The notes under the pieces are model-generated. The model had not been told where the DNA came from. It saw only the letters and a program-made list of their open reading frames with translations, and made no database searches. This document shows positions 23,882 to 35,502 of a DNA stretch of 64,000 nt, in pieces; position 1 is the stretch's first letter, and each line of letters opens with the position of its first letter. Both the position numbers and the translations under genes were made by a program. The DNA is from Durusdinium trenchii (lineage: Eukaryota > Sar > Dinophyceae > Suessiales > Symbiodiniaceae): the NCBI GenBank assembly GCA_963970005.1, contig CAXAMN010003725.1, positions 170,575-234,574 on the forward strand. Reading direction: 5' to 3'.

Positions 23882-25672
23882 CTCAGGCAAACTGTAGAGT
23901 TACATTGGTCTCAAAAGTAGATGGCGCAAAGTCTTTTAGAAGAGGGTTCATAGTACAAACCACCTTTTGGGGATTGTGCCACCACCTGCTCTGAAACCAT
24001 TGTAGCTGGGAGTTGGGGCATGCCAGGAGCCAGAAAGCTCATGATCAGCACTTCCAAGATGCGACTGACACATACAGTACCACTTTTCACAACTTGGACC
24101 CGCCAAGGCAAGAATGGACAGGCAAAAAGAACTTTGAGGTCGGCGCTCGACTCTTGCTGTTCAATGAGAGAGCGGTTGTGTCGTTCTAAAATTTCGTAGG
24201 TTGCATTTTCGGTTTGCTACCCATTGCTGCCCCTTTGGCATCCATATAGACTTAGACACAGGAGAAGGGTAAGGTATTGAGAACAGATAGCAAAGTTTTG
24301 AGTGGGTTGAAGGACCCTAACGAATGTCCTGGTTTTGTCCTGCCGCGAGATCTTTTGGCCACTTGCCTCAGGAAATCAAGCCTCCTTGTACAGCGGCCAC
24401 GGAAAGCGGAAGCATGAAGGTGCCAGAAGCACCAAGAGAGGAGGTGCATGGAAGCGCCTTGGTGTGGATGGGGCTAGCGCCTTGTCAGTCAGGTTTTTGG
24501 ATGTCCATCTATGGCCCGAGCGGGCTCCGCAAATGTGACTGGATTCGGGCAGTGAAGACATGACACATTTCATCACATTTCAGCGGAACGCTGTGGGGAG
24601 GCAAATTCAATGGGAGGGGTGGACAGGATAAAGAGAGAGGTTCCAATCAAGTTTCTGTTGTGATCGAACTTTCTTCGACCAAATTACCCCCAGGTTGAAG
24701 TGCAATATCATCTGAACTGAACCGCAACAGACTGGGCCTCAATTGAATTGTGCAGGCATTCGTCCCATTCAACTCCAACAAGCCAAAAGTGAAGTAATGC
24801 TCCGTTGGAGTCTGGCATTCGTTTAGTCAAAATGCTGTGGCCATGGTGTTTCACTCTGGTCCGAGTGACTTTCCACGCGTCGAGTGACTTTTGCACTTCT
24901 CTTTGCGTGCCCATGCGGCCGGGTGACTTTCTGCGACCTGGGGTGACCTTATCCCTCGCAATTGTGCACTTGGGTGTTGAGCTTTCAGCAAAATTCTAGG
25001 AATTCGGAGGGGTGGGTTGGTTCAAATTGAGACAAACCTGCTCCAGAGTGCTATGCAGAGCAGGCGCACAACGCTCCTAGCCAGTTGCGCCCTTCAAGAG
25101 GAACGCATCGGTCAGAATGTACTGTAAACATCAGACATATTTGAGGGGAAGGCTGCGGCTTTCAAGTCTCATGTTCCAGATTTTCGCGGGTTGCGGCCAA
25201 AAGTCACTTAGGAAGAAGAAAAGATGATCAGGATGATGTCGGGCCAATGGAGCGATGCAACAAGTGAGACTTTGCGGTGCCCACATTACAGCCAAAAAAG
25301 AGACAGGGCGATACGGTCCATGGAACCACCATGGGTTGCAAGTTATCTCCTAAGAAGTTCCCTCTGACCGGGTTAATTATATACTATTTACTTATTTTTT
25401 TAGATCCTCATTGCATTGTCAAAAGGTCACCCCCACAAACAATGGTATATAGTTCGCCTTGAGTGTCATTTTGGTCTGTTGGGGTGGCTAAGATGTATGA
25501 TGAGTGACCAAGTAGGATTGAACGAACGCATTGCCAGTGTGTTTCCTCATCATTGCTCTAAACCTCGGTGATTTGCCCAAGCAGAATCGCGCCTCGCTCC
25601 AGTTGGCTTGCCCAGTTGTGCTGTCGCGCTGCAGCGTCATTTCAGGGGGACCGAGGGATAGCTGGGGGCGCC
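23882..25672. other. Mostly non-coding; one possible basic C-terminal exon
   Basis: Apart from the basic segment at about 24398-24540, which ends at a stop near 24535 and may close the Fcf2 gene, no coding segment is supported. Confidence 0.4.
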
Positions 25673-27773
25673 ATGGCTGAGGATGGCCAAGGCTGGGAAG
25701 CCAGAAGCAAAGAAGAACTTGATCCAACGAGCAACCACCAGATGCATTCCAAGACCGAAGCGATGACCATGATAACCTGCATCATTCGACCCATTGCCAC
25801 AGCACAAACGCTCATCCGCTCAAAGAATCGAGCTTCTGATCGTTTCGCACATCCGCGCTCATCAAGTAATTAGGTATCGTAAAGAGTCAGAGACACGACC
25901 TTCACAGACTGCCTGGCCTGTATGGCTCACATGGGCTCGGAGACCCCCACAGCACACCCGTGGCAGATGAACTTGGCCCAGATGGTGTGCACAGTTGTCA
26001 GGTGCCTTTCCCTCTCAATACGATGAGTCCGGCATGCCGGAGTGCCTAGTGGATTGAGTTGTCACAAACGCTTGCTTTGCAGATATGAGCTAAAGTTCTG
26101 GAGTCCAGCTTTGTAAAAACTGACGACCAAAGCAATAGAAAGACGTCCATTCGACAATCAAGAGTCAGCCCAACCAACTAGACCCAGGAAGAGGTTTTAC
26201 TGCAATCTGCTTGGATGGTAGTTGCACCAGCAAAAATCAAACATCTAATAGTGCGAAAGCGCATGCTCGCAAGCCTGCCAGTGGCTCCTGGAAGATCGGA
26301 TTATTTGTGTTTGAACCGCACAATGGTAGGTTCCGTAGATGAAGCATGACAGATGATTTATACAATACTTTTGAATCTATGAGTCTATGAGAGCAGCCGC
26401 CCAGGACCTCTTTCGATCGAGTAGAGGCAGAGCTGCGTGGTGAGCAGCTCAAGCTGATCTGTGTAGCTTGGCATCAAACACGAACCCGAAAATGCTGGAA
26501 GAATGGAGTTTTCAGTGCTTTAGACATTTTTAGACTGACATTTGCCTTTAAACAGACTATCAAGGTGCTCAGGTTTGATGACGTTTGATGCACTGGAATT
26601 GAAACGGACTTACTGGATCGGCCTTGTGACGATGTGTGACCATCCATGACTGCTGACCGCGAGCCTCGCGAGCCGGAACTCCCGGACTGAGGATTTGTCC
26701 ATTGGTTCGCGGGTAGAAGTTGTCACTTGGCAGGATTGAGACCTGACCTGAACACATGTGGGTGTAGGGTTGGGCCATGGTATCGTTGCTGAAGGACATT
26801 GTCGTCAGTCTTGCAAAACCACAGTCGCCAGGTTTGCAATGTTGGCCACGACGTTGCCTACGCAAAGGGCCAAGTATCTAGACAGACTGATATTGTTCCT
26901 CAGCTGCATGTGAAGAAGGACCTCGAATGACCACAAGAATTCAAGAACCAGGAGAGGTCTGAATGTTTGAACCTGACGAATCTTGGGAAACAGCAAGGCC
27001 TTGCGAGGAGGTTGTTGGACGACAGAGGAAGCAAACTCAAATTTGTGGGCATTTCGCTCAGGAATATGGACGTCTCCAATTCTTTTTGGTGCCTTGACTC
27101 GCTCGACTTTCATTGGGTTGGCCTTAGCACCTCAAAAGGGATGAGCCAGTCTAAGTTCATGGGCTGAGGACGACAAGCTCATGTTCGATCCCTTGTCGTT
27201 CAACGACTTCCCTGCCATTATGGCCAGCCCAACCAAAGAGGCCAGCCGCCGGCCTCACTTTGCCTCATTGAGCGGTGTAGCATCAGCGGTTTATCCACGA
27301 GCCGTTGCCAGGTGCTGGTGCGGGTCGAGGTGGCTCCTCCCATCCCGGAGTGAGCCTCACTGCGTGAGGCTCGGCTGGTGCTCTTTAGTGTTGCCGTGTG
27401 ATGCCGATCGAAACTGCTGACACCATCTAGGGATCCGGTCACGCTGAACAAAATTGTTGCAGGTGTGCGACACAATGCGACACATTGTCGGTGGATAGAG
27501 GGGTCAGCTGATTACTACAGGGAGACCATGTTCAAATCAGATTTGTCATGATTTATCATGTATGATCAAGGCATCAGAGAGCGCCCACTCCGATGTGATA
27601 ATGGGCCTTGCTCGAATGAGCCGGGCGGTAATTCGAAGCCTCATGAGTGCAACAGCTAAGCAGTGCAGCTAGTCAGCTAGCCTTCTGGATGCTGGGCAGC
27701 TGATCAATTCTTTGATCCTCGGCTTGAGGACATCGCTCAGGCCAAGCCCCCAGAGAGCTCCAGGAAGAAGTAG
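25673..27773 (+). CDS. Unrecognised small gene (model tentative)
   Basis: Three fragments look coding. A start exon 25673-25741 (MAEDGQGWEARSKEELDP and onward) begins at GCCATGG and ends in CAG. A segment at about 27174-27265 reads KLMFDPLSFNDFPAIMAS followed by a basic stretch. A short last exon, 27729-27773, begins after TTGAG and reads DIAQAKPPESSRKK then TAG. They share strand and character (short, polar), but the joins are not demonstrated and no family is recognised. The 1.4 kb between the first two fragments holds nothing I can support. Confidence 0.25.
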
Positions 27774-28635
27774 CTCTCGCTTTGAGTAGCGATGATGTGC
27801 GTGGGAAAGAGCTGAATGCTGTTGTCATTCGAGCACGGCAAAGGGTTCCCCGATCACGTGTTGATCTTGATCATTGTTCATCAACTTGGCTCAGTGCTAA
27901 CTGCGTTTCGCATCAGATTTGGCTCAGTGCGATGATGCTGATCTTGGGAGTCCTCCTTGTCGCACGTGCTTACGCCTCCCATGGTGTCACTGACCATCCT
28001 CTGAGGATCAAAGAGGAGCACCGGTCTTTTGATATCGTTTTATTTGCTCCTTCACCTCGTAGATATTTTGAGGATAATCTAGTTTACGATGTTTATATAT
28101 AAGTTTGTGTATGGGGGAGAGAGAGGGGTCCAAAAAACGTTTCCGGATCAACACATTTTTGGGATCAAACAAATCCGCTTCAACAAACAATTAAAGAAAA
28201 AATAATGAAAGAAAGAGGAAGGAAGGAAGACATGTGCTTTTCTTGTAGCTGGTGCTTCCGTGATCTTGACAATAACCATCATTCTGTGTGAGATGCTAAA
28301 CGCATTGCATCTCACTGCTGTCCGGTTTCGCACGGAACTATTATGTTTTTTTTCCTATTCTTTGCTCGCGTGCTGTGAAAGCGCCACAAAGGTGGACACA
28401 CTGCAACAAGCCTAGGCACTTCGCCAACGAACCCTAAACATAGCGGCAACAAATTCCAAACACAGTCACATCCCAGACTGAGACAACTCAATAGCAAACT
28501 ATGTCAGAGCGAAGAAGCAAGAAATTCCCTTGTGTTCCACAGGGATTTGTTCACTGTGTTCGGTGTGTGCCACATCTGCTTACGGTAACTATATACCGTA
28601 TGCAATAAGGGGACAAGCATCCTCCACCCCTCTCC

Positions 28636-28688
28636 CACCTCCCGCACCTTTGCGAAGGTAACGCCATCTAAGTCCCTTAGAATTCTTC
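28636..28688. repeat. Copy 1 of a diverged direct repeat with a palindromic core
   Basis: Shares about four fifths of its bases with 29063-29115. The core ACCTTTGCGAAGGT is a near-perfect inverted repeat (ACCTT / AAGGT arms). Confidence 0.7.
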
Positions 28689-29062
28689 CATTTCTTTACT
28701 CTGCCTATTTGTCTGTTCTGCTACACGACTATTTGGCATTCTTTGGGGGGAGGAGCTGCCCAATCCCCCCTCCAGCTTTTTTTTAACTGCCAAAGCAGCC
28801 CGCCCCCACCTCCCCTCACTGTACCTTGCCAAAAAAACTAAGTTATACTGTATATCTGTATATCTAAATGTTTGTTGATCTGTCCTTCGCTTCTTAGCTT
28901 CGATGTTTGCTTTGCTACTGAAGTTCTACAGACACCGGTCTCATTTCATTTCTTCAAGGGTAAGGACTGCCTATCACGGAAGTTCAGCAGACACATCCAA
29001 AAGAGAGTGAATTCTTGGTTGAATTGTTGTTTGGCTGTCAAGCTGTCAAGCACCCCTCGTCT

Positions 29063-29115
29063 CACCCTCCGCACCTTAGCGAAGGTAGAGTCATCCAAGT
29101 CGCCTTGAACTCTTC
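29063..29115. repeat. Copy 2 of the diverged direct repeat with a palindromic core
   Basis: Contains ACCTTAGCGAAGGT and the flanking sequence shared with copy 1, 427 bp downstream of it and about 170 bp before the first retroelement ORF. Confidence 0.7.
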
Positions 29116-29281
29116 AGAAGCAAGGATTATTTAGAAAAAACTAAACTTAAAATAGTTTAAATGCAGACGATCAAAAAGTTAAGCCAAATTCAGCCAACCA
29201 AAACCATATTTATTCCTTGTTTGATAGTGCAAGCATGTAATATGATTCTGTAAATCTGACTTTCCTTTTCGTGCTCAAGGC

Positions 29282-29575
29282 ATGTTTGACCGGGTCGCGA
29301 GGTTCGCCGAGGTACTTTCTACCTTCTCTGACCTCTCTCTCCGCTTTTCGTGTCCTATCCACTGCAGCCCTTCCTGCCTGCCCTGGCTCCTGGCTGGGAT
29401 CTTGCTCGGCACCCTTTTGGCACTCCTTGGACTTGGATTTCTTGCCTTCTCCTTGGCCAATCTCTTTCGTGTCGCCCCTTTGCATCCTGCTGGAGGTGGA
29501 CCGGAGGTGTCGGAGGTGCTGGCCCGGCCACTACACCTGGTCAGACGAGCTCGCCTTGCCCAGTACCGTGAATGA
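29282..29575 (+). CDS. Small single-span membrane ORF leading the retroelement
   Basis: 97 codons. A strongly hydrophobic helix at about residues 35-60 (WLLAGILLGTLLALLGLGFL) is followed by a basic, Arg-rich tail. Its stop overlaps the next start (ATGA at 29572), so it is translationally coupled to, or at least packed against, the gag-like ORF. The function is unknown; envelope-like or membrane-targeting roles are possible but not shown. The open frame, one clean helix and the tight overlap argue against chance. Confidence 0.5.
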   Translation: MFDRVARFAEVLSTFSDLSLRFSCPIHCSPSCLPWLLAGILLGTLLALLGLGFLAFSLANLFRVAPLHPAGGGPEVSEVLARPLHLVRRARLAQYRE

Positions 29576-31793
29576 GCAGGCCTGTCTCCCGAGCAGACAT
29601 TGAGGACCTGGTGCAAGCAGTGAATAGGTTGGCTTTGGCCTTCGAAAGAGGGGCAGCTGCTACTTCTTCCTCGGCTACAAGTGTTTCGGTACCTATCATC
29701 ACCCAGGCCGGGTGGGAGTTGGTTGAGCCTGCTGTTGAAGTCCCTTGGGCAGTTCCGAAGAGCATCACCGGAGTGGAAGAGGGAGTTCCTCCCATTCCTC
29801 CTACTCTCTTGGCTGCCGCATCCAGCAAGATCTCATCGGTGGTTGGTCAGCCCAGTGAGCGAGTTCAGAGGGCGTGGAAAGCTGGATTTGCAGCGTGGGT
29901 AGCAGTCTCGACACACACTGAGTATCAGGTGGCGGACCCACTCCCTTCGTTGTCGGACACGATCTGGGTGGTTCTCAGGGCGCCAACTCTGAATAGCCCC
30001 GTGAGAGTTCGCCGTGTGTCGGAGCTTAGGAGTCTTCTGGCTTCTCTTCCTGACGCTCGTGAAGGCCCAGTGTATCAAGGATTCCCTTCGCTTACAGAAG
30101 TGCAAGTGTTTTGCGCTGCAGCTGGCATTGATTCACCTCCTGTGTTTCAATGCAAAGCTCACAAGTGAGGATGGCTACAGGTGAGGCTGACTTCTCGCTC
30201 CTGGTCGTCAGCCTGGACTTTTTGCCTACAGGAGCACCTGTGGAAGCCTATGGAGTTCCCATACTGGGGCGTGCTGAAGGTCTTCTCCTTTGTCTGCCTC
30301 ATGGCCTGCTTGATGACGCTATGGTCCTTGAAGGCGAATACCCAGCTGGCTTCCCAACATGGTTGGGTTTTGGGACAATGTTTGAGGTACCCTTTGTGGA
30401 GGAGGCTGATGATGGCAGCACTATCCCCCTGGGCCTCAGTGGTCCGGTGACAGTCGTTGATGTTGGGAATGAAATCCTGGAACATTGCAGGGAGTATGAC
30501 CCCGTTACTGACTCAGATGCAGTGATCCACCCTTTTCACGAGACTGCTGTTCAAGCGGTTCCTCAGCTGTCTTCGCTCCTTCCGGCAGTGCAGACATGGA
30601 TTGCTGACAAGTATGAGGGAGGCGCCCCTTTTCATTCGGCTCAAGAAGACCCGGATGTCAAAGCGCCGCCTGCAGTGAAGGGCGGACCGAAGAAGGCTAC
30701 CGCTGCAAAGAGGATCACAAATGCAACCATCATGGAGCAGCTCAACCTCATTGCGAGTCAAGTTCAGGTTCTCTCAGTTCGTCAGGATGCTCTCGAGAAA
30801 GCTGGACGTGCATCTCCCTCTGCAAAAGATGTAGCAGGACAGCCAACTGGCAGAGCCGTCAAGTTTCCGGCCTTGTCCGAAGGCCTGCCTTCAGGGGGTG
30901 GACCTCCTTTGTCCGTGCCCAAAGTCCTTCAGGTCGTGGGGCCGCCTCCAAAGACCCAGATGCACCGGACGCCTCCAGTCCTTGCTCCTGCTCGACCAGA
31001 AGAACCGGATGCTCTCATGTTGGGTGCAACGGACCAAGCTCAGGATTCTGGCCAGATTGTCACGGCCCTCAGCCAGCAGTCGACGGCTATTACAGCTTTG
31101 GTGGCCCATCTGACACAGCAAGATCCCCTCGCAGAGTTGTCATCAAGCTCTACGACTACATCTTCAATGAAGTGATGAGAAGAGAGAAGCTGCAGTCAGA
31201 GCTGGCCAGTCGTACAGGGAATTTCTTTCTCCTCCTCATGCAGCAAGTTCACAAAAAGTTACGGCCTGGACGGCCGCTTCCAAAGACAGAGGAGGAGTTG
31301 GAGTCGGTCTCGCTCTTAGAATATTTGGAGAAGTCCGGAGGATATCGCAATCAGAGGAGCTTGGGCCTGGTTCAATGGATTGTGGCTCATGGATGCGGCC
31401 GCTCGAAACGACATGGCTGGGTGTCGCGACCACTTGGCTCTGCTAGCAATGGCTGTCGAACAGGCAAACTTCGACAATGGCGACTGGTCCGTCGCCTACC
31501 TGATCAGTCTACTCGAGGAGCCTCCGGTCACCATGTTTCAAGAGAGAACAATGGCTATCACTTCTACGAGCCGGCCTTTCTCGCCCCTCATTCCTCCTGC
31601 CTGGACGGCGACGACTCTGGGGTATCTCAAAGATTTGGAGGTGCTCTCGAACAAGAAGCCAGATTCCAAGAAACCGGCTACTCCAAAGACTCAGACCGAG
31701 ACCGAGTCAGGGAGTCCACCATCTCCAAAGAGGAAGCCCAGATTCCCTCGACGGCCAAAGGCCCCTCAGGAAGGGGGGCAGCAGCAGTGACCT
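29572..31793 (+). pseudogene. Gag-like region of the DIRS-like element, broken by frameshifts
   Basis: Reads in consecutive pieces. 29572-30168 starts at ATG (MSRPVSRADIEDL) and ends in TGA. 30171-31175 continues with a Pro/Ser-rich region and a coiled-coil-like stretch (MEQLNLIASQVQVLSVRQ). 31176 to about 31385 is in another frame (ASRTGNFFLLLMQQVHKKL). 31380-31793 returns to the earlier frame and ends in a basic PKRKPRFPRRPK tail. Gag of this element family is normally one or two long frames, so the changes at about 31173 and 31385 look like single-base indels from decay or assembly error. Confidence 0.6.
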
Positions 31794-34700
31794 ATGGTGA
31801 ACCTTGCATGGAGGGCCAGACCGCCGAGACGGCGTTTGAAGGTCGAGACCCTGTCAGAATTCACGAGGAGCATCATCTTTTTGGAGTTCCTGCAATTGGG
31901 GAGTGTGATGTCGAGCCTGGGGACAATGCTCTCTTTGCTTCATCGAAGGTTCCCCATACATTCACTTTTTGGGACTGGTGTGCTACGTTGACACGAAATG
32001 TCTTGAGATCTCGCACGCCCTTCTCAGCCTTTTTGTCATTTTCTCTCAAGTTGCCTCGGAGATCTACCTCTTCTTCGACGCCGCAGCTCTTCCCTGTCCC
32101 AGTGCCGCATCCAGGCATTTTCGACAGGATGCCGTCAGGACTCTCACTCCGATCGAGGAGGAGGATTTTGTTGAAGAGAGCTCTGCATGTTATTTGTATG
32201 GCCCTGAACTTCCTCCACGATGGAATGAAAGCCTTCCCGAGTGAGTGCTTGCTGACGAGATGCCCTACCTCTGCTCATCGCAGTATTTACAAGAAGATCA
32301 TGGGCATTTTGGCTGCGGATGGCCCTGGCTGTGGCCCTATTCATGTTCTGGCCAGTGGCCGTCGTTTTCCCCAATTACTTGCACGTCTTGGAGAACTTTC
32401 AAGTGTGGTGACGAAGCTGGGAGCATGTGGCCCCTATGCACGCAACTTTCAAGGGCATGAAGTGCCGCTGGATTCAGACGCTTTACCTGAGCTCAGGCCC
32501 TATCGCGCACTAGATGCCTCACGTCTAAAGCTCTCAGGCAGAGGTCTTTTTGATGCCACTGACTTCCTTGATGACAACCTATGTATGGCCTACAGGTGTC
32601 CTGCATTGCTTGCTACAGAACGCATTCCTCCTGCAGGTGCTTGGCCTGGCACCACAGATGATCCGCAAGAGGTTGAACGTTTAGCAAAGATCTGGGATGT
32701 GCAGGGCCTCCTTGTGATCCACCGAGAGCCTCAGAAGCCTTTTTGGTTGACTCGTGTTTTCAACAACTACAAGGACTTTGACACCGACCGGCAGATTGGT
32801 GATAGGAGAGGGCGGAACTTCTCTGAGAACAGGCTGTCAGGGCCGTCCTCTATGCTGCCGAGCGGGTCTGATCTTACTGACCTTTTGTTGGTTGATCCGA
32901 GAAGACAGTGCATCAGGATTTATTGTACTGACAGGAAGGACTTCTACCACCAGTTCAAGGTCAGCTACGACAAGGCAGTTGCAAACTCTGTTGGGCCTCC
33001 TTTGTCCCTGGACTCTTTAGCCGGTTGCAAGGCCTATTTGGACTTTCAATGCCGAGAAGCTCAAGCAAAGGTCGCTGGCAAAAGGAGAGAACTCCGTGGT
33101 GACATGTTGCATTCGAACGGCTGGCTTACTGATTCGGGTGAAGACAAACCGGGCTTGCTGGCTGGTGAGTGCTTTGTCTCTTTTGGAGCCCTTTTTCAAG
33201 GGGACCGTGGGGGTGTCGAGTTTGCTACTCAAGCGCACGAGAACCTGCTGAAGTCCGCTGGGCTGCTTGCAGATGACTCGAGGCTCCAGGCTCATATTCC
33301 TTTTTCTGGAGGGCCACTGCTTGAAGGCCTTGTCATCGATGACTATTTTGCCCTTTCCGTTGAGGACCGCAAGGCACCAGCAGAGGAGAGCAAGGCTGCT
33401 CTGTGTTTTGGGAGTAGCAAAGCTGTCTATGGCCGCTATGATATCCTGGGCTCCCCTCAGAAGGATGTCGTTGGAGAGGTGAGGAGTAAAGTGATTGGTG
33501 CTGAGATTAACTCTGGTCCATCTGCTGCAACACAGGGCGTCGCGACTTGTGGAGCACCGATTGCAAAGAGGTTAGCTTTGAGTGTCACATCTTTGCAACT
33601 GGCGCAGCTGGCTTATACTTCTGACGCTCTTCACCTTTGCTTACTTGGAGCCTGGACATCTATCATGCTATACCGACGGCCGTTGATGGGGATTTTCTCC
33701 GCTGCCCATGGTGTCGTTCAGGCTGATGAAGTAGACAGCGCCCATCCGAGGTTGGTGCCTTTGTCGAGGAAGGTTGCAAATGAGTTTGTGATCGCTTCAG
33801 TGCTTGCACCTTTGGCTGTCTCTGATTTAGCAGCTCGTTTTGAGGACAAGATCTACTCCACTGATGCCTCCGATAGCCGTGGGGCCATCACCTCTGCTCC
33901 CCTTGATCCTGTCCACGTGGGGCACCTCTGGAGGGCTTGCAAGTCGAAGGGGGCTTATAGCAGGTTGAAGACACCGCTGGAGATGGTCCTATTACGTCTT
34001 GGCGTTTCGGAGGAGGGCATTGAGGAGGATGACTGCAGTGGAGACCTCGCATATGGAAAGCCCTCTTTGGAGAGGCCCTTGGCCTTTGAGTATGATTTCA
34101 TTGAGGTCTATGCAGGTTCGGCAAGGGTGTCTGAGGCAGCTATGCAGTTGGGCCTTGTCGTTGGTCCTCCTATAGACATCTCCTACAGTGGGGAGCTTGA
34201 TCTTTGCCTCCCACGAGTGTTGGAATGGATCACCTACATGCTCGCCAACTACCAGCTCAAGAGTGTGATGGTAGAGCCAGTCTGCACATCCTTCTCTTTG
34301 ATGAGGAGGCCGCCCCTGAGGTCGAAAGAGGTTCCATATGGTTTCGATCTCGGCTGTCCTCAGACGAGGGTTGGGAACCAGCTTGCACTACGGGCTTTGG
34401 CTATTCTTTCGCTTTGCCATCGGCTTTTCCTCCCTGGTCTTTTGGAGCAGCCTTGGATGGGCATGATGAGGTATCTCGCCCCTTGGGTCTCCTTGGAGAA
34501 GAAGGCTGATGTCAGTGTCAAGAGATGTGACTCTTGCGCCTACGGATCACCACATCTCAAGAGTTTTCGAATGATGGCGGTCCACATGGATATTTCAAGA
34601 CTGACTCGGAGATGCACCAGGGATCATGACCATGTGATCGTTGAGGGCAAGTACACGAAGGCTTCAGCTTCATATACGAAGGAGTTGGCAGGTGAGATTG

Positions 34701-35494
34701 CTTTGAGCTTCAAGGAGGCCATCCAGTTGAGAGAAGCCTTCATTGCAGAGAAGCTTGAGTCCCTGAAGGTGAAGGGGCTTGAGAACCAGTTCACAAACAT
34801 GTGTGCGATCGCATTGCCTTGGAAGGAGGAGGACAGTTGGGACTTTGCAAGACAGAGGCACATCAATCTGCTGGAGATGTCTTCGCTCCTGAGGTTGGCA
34901 GAGAAGAAAGCACGATCCCCGTCTGCTACTCGGGTTGTCAACCTGGTCGATTCCAATGTCATCAGATGTGCAGCATCTAAGGGTCGCTCGTCTTCTTTAG
35001 CTCTGGCTACATTGCTCTACAGATACAATGCAGTTTGCTTGGCTGGAGGGCTGTACTTCACGCTTCCTTATGTCCCCACAAGGCTCAACACTTCTGACGA
35101 TCCTACCAGAGATCGTGCAGTCAGGCAATCGACCTCTTCCATTGGCATTGCATCGGCTTCCTCAGATCAGGCTAGAGCCCTCCTTTCCCTGCCTCCACTT
35201 CGTCGCTGGGCCTCGAATTGGGTCCGTGTCACGCTTGGACCTTATGGATTTGGACTTTTGGATTTCCGCCATCATGGGTGTCGTCATCATGCAATTGAAT
35301 GGACTTCGCTTGGTGTCAGCTCGCCTACGGGCATCGCCATCGTCTCAATGGATTTGAGCACTGTATCGATTTCGATGCTACTCTTGGCTTCCCTGGGGAA
35401 GGCCCTCTTTGGCTGCCTTGTGGCTCTGCACCTTCCTGTCTCCTCTGGCATGCTTTTCTTCTCTCCTCTCTCCTCCTCGGCGGACCTAGGTTAG
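31794..35494 (+). CDS. DIRS-like polyprotein: reverse transcriptase, RNase H, methyltransferase-like, RNase H-like
   Basis: The frame is open without a stop for the whole length; I place the true start near 31794, because the open frame upstream overlaps gag. Reverse transcriptase: TDRKDFYHQF (motif A, about 32930), FGALFQGDRGGVEF, and VIDDYF (catalytic DD, about 33335). RNase H: YSTDASDSRGAI at about 33855. Methyltransferase-like: FIEVYAGSARVSEAAMQLGL (SAM-binding glycine loop, about 34097) and VEPVCTSFSLMRRPP (about 34270), in the place of the cytosine-methyltransferase PC motif. The C-terminus (INLLEMSSLL, VDSNVIRCAASKGRSSS, LNTSDDPTR) resembles the RNase H-like block before the recombinase in these elements. 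The long open frame suggests recent activity, unlike the broken gag. Confidence 0.82.
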
Positions 35495-35502
35495 TCGGGG
35501 CG

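Larger units (their letters stand above)
27774..29281. other. Non-coding stretch upstream of the DIRS-like element; may include its 5' terminal region
   Basis: No conserved coding. It contains two diverged copies of a roughly 53-bp sequence (28636 and 29063), C-rich and T-rich runs, and AT-rich sequence. Part may be the untranslated leader of the retroelement that starts at 29282. Confidence 0.4.

Noticed and set aside
27183-27193. tRNA B-box-like GTTCGATCCC
   Set aside because: No A box or cloverleaf could be formed around it, and it lies in a coding-like segment.
29210-29616. Minus-strand Lys/Arg-rich frames
   Set aside because: Shadow of the hydrophobic ORF on the + strand; hydrophobic codons read backwards give basic residues.
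31172-31793. Open frame continuous with pol taken as the pol N-terminus
   Set aside because: In 31172 to about 31385 it reads gag sequence and beyond that it is out of frame with the gag tail read at 31380-31793. The open frame is an overlap, so pol is placed from about 31794.
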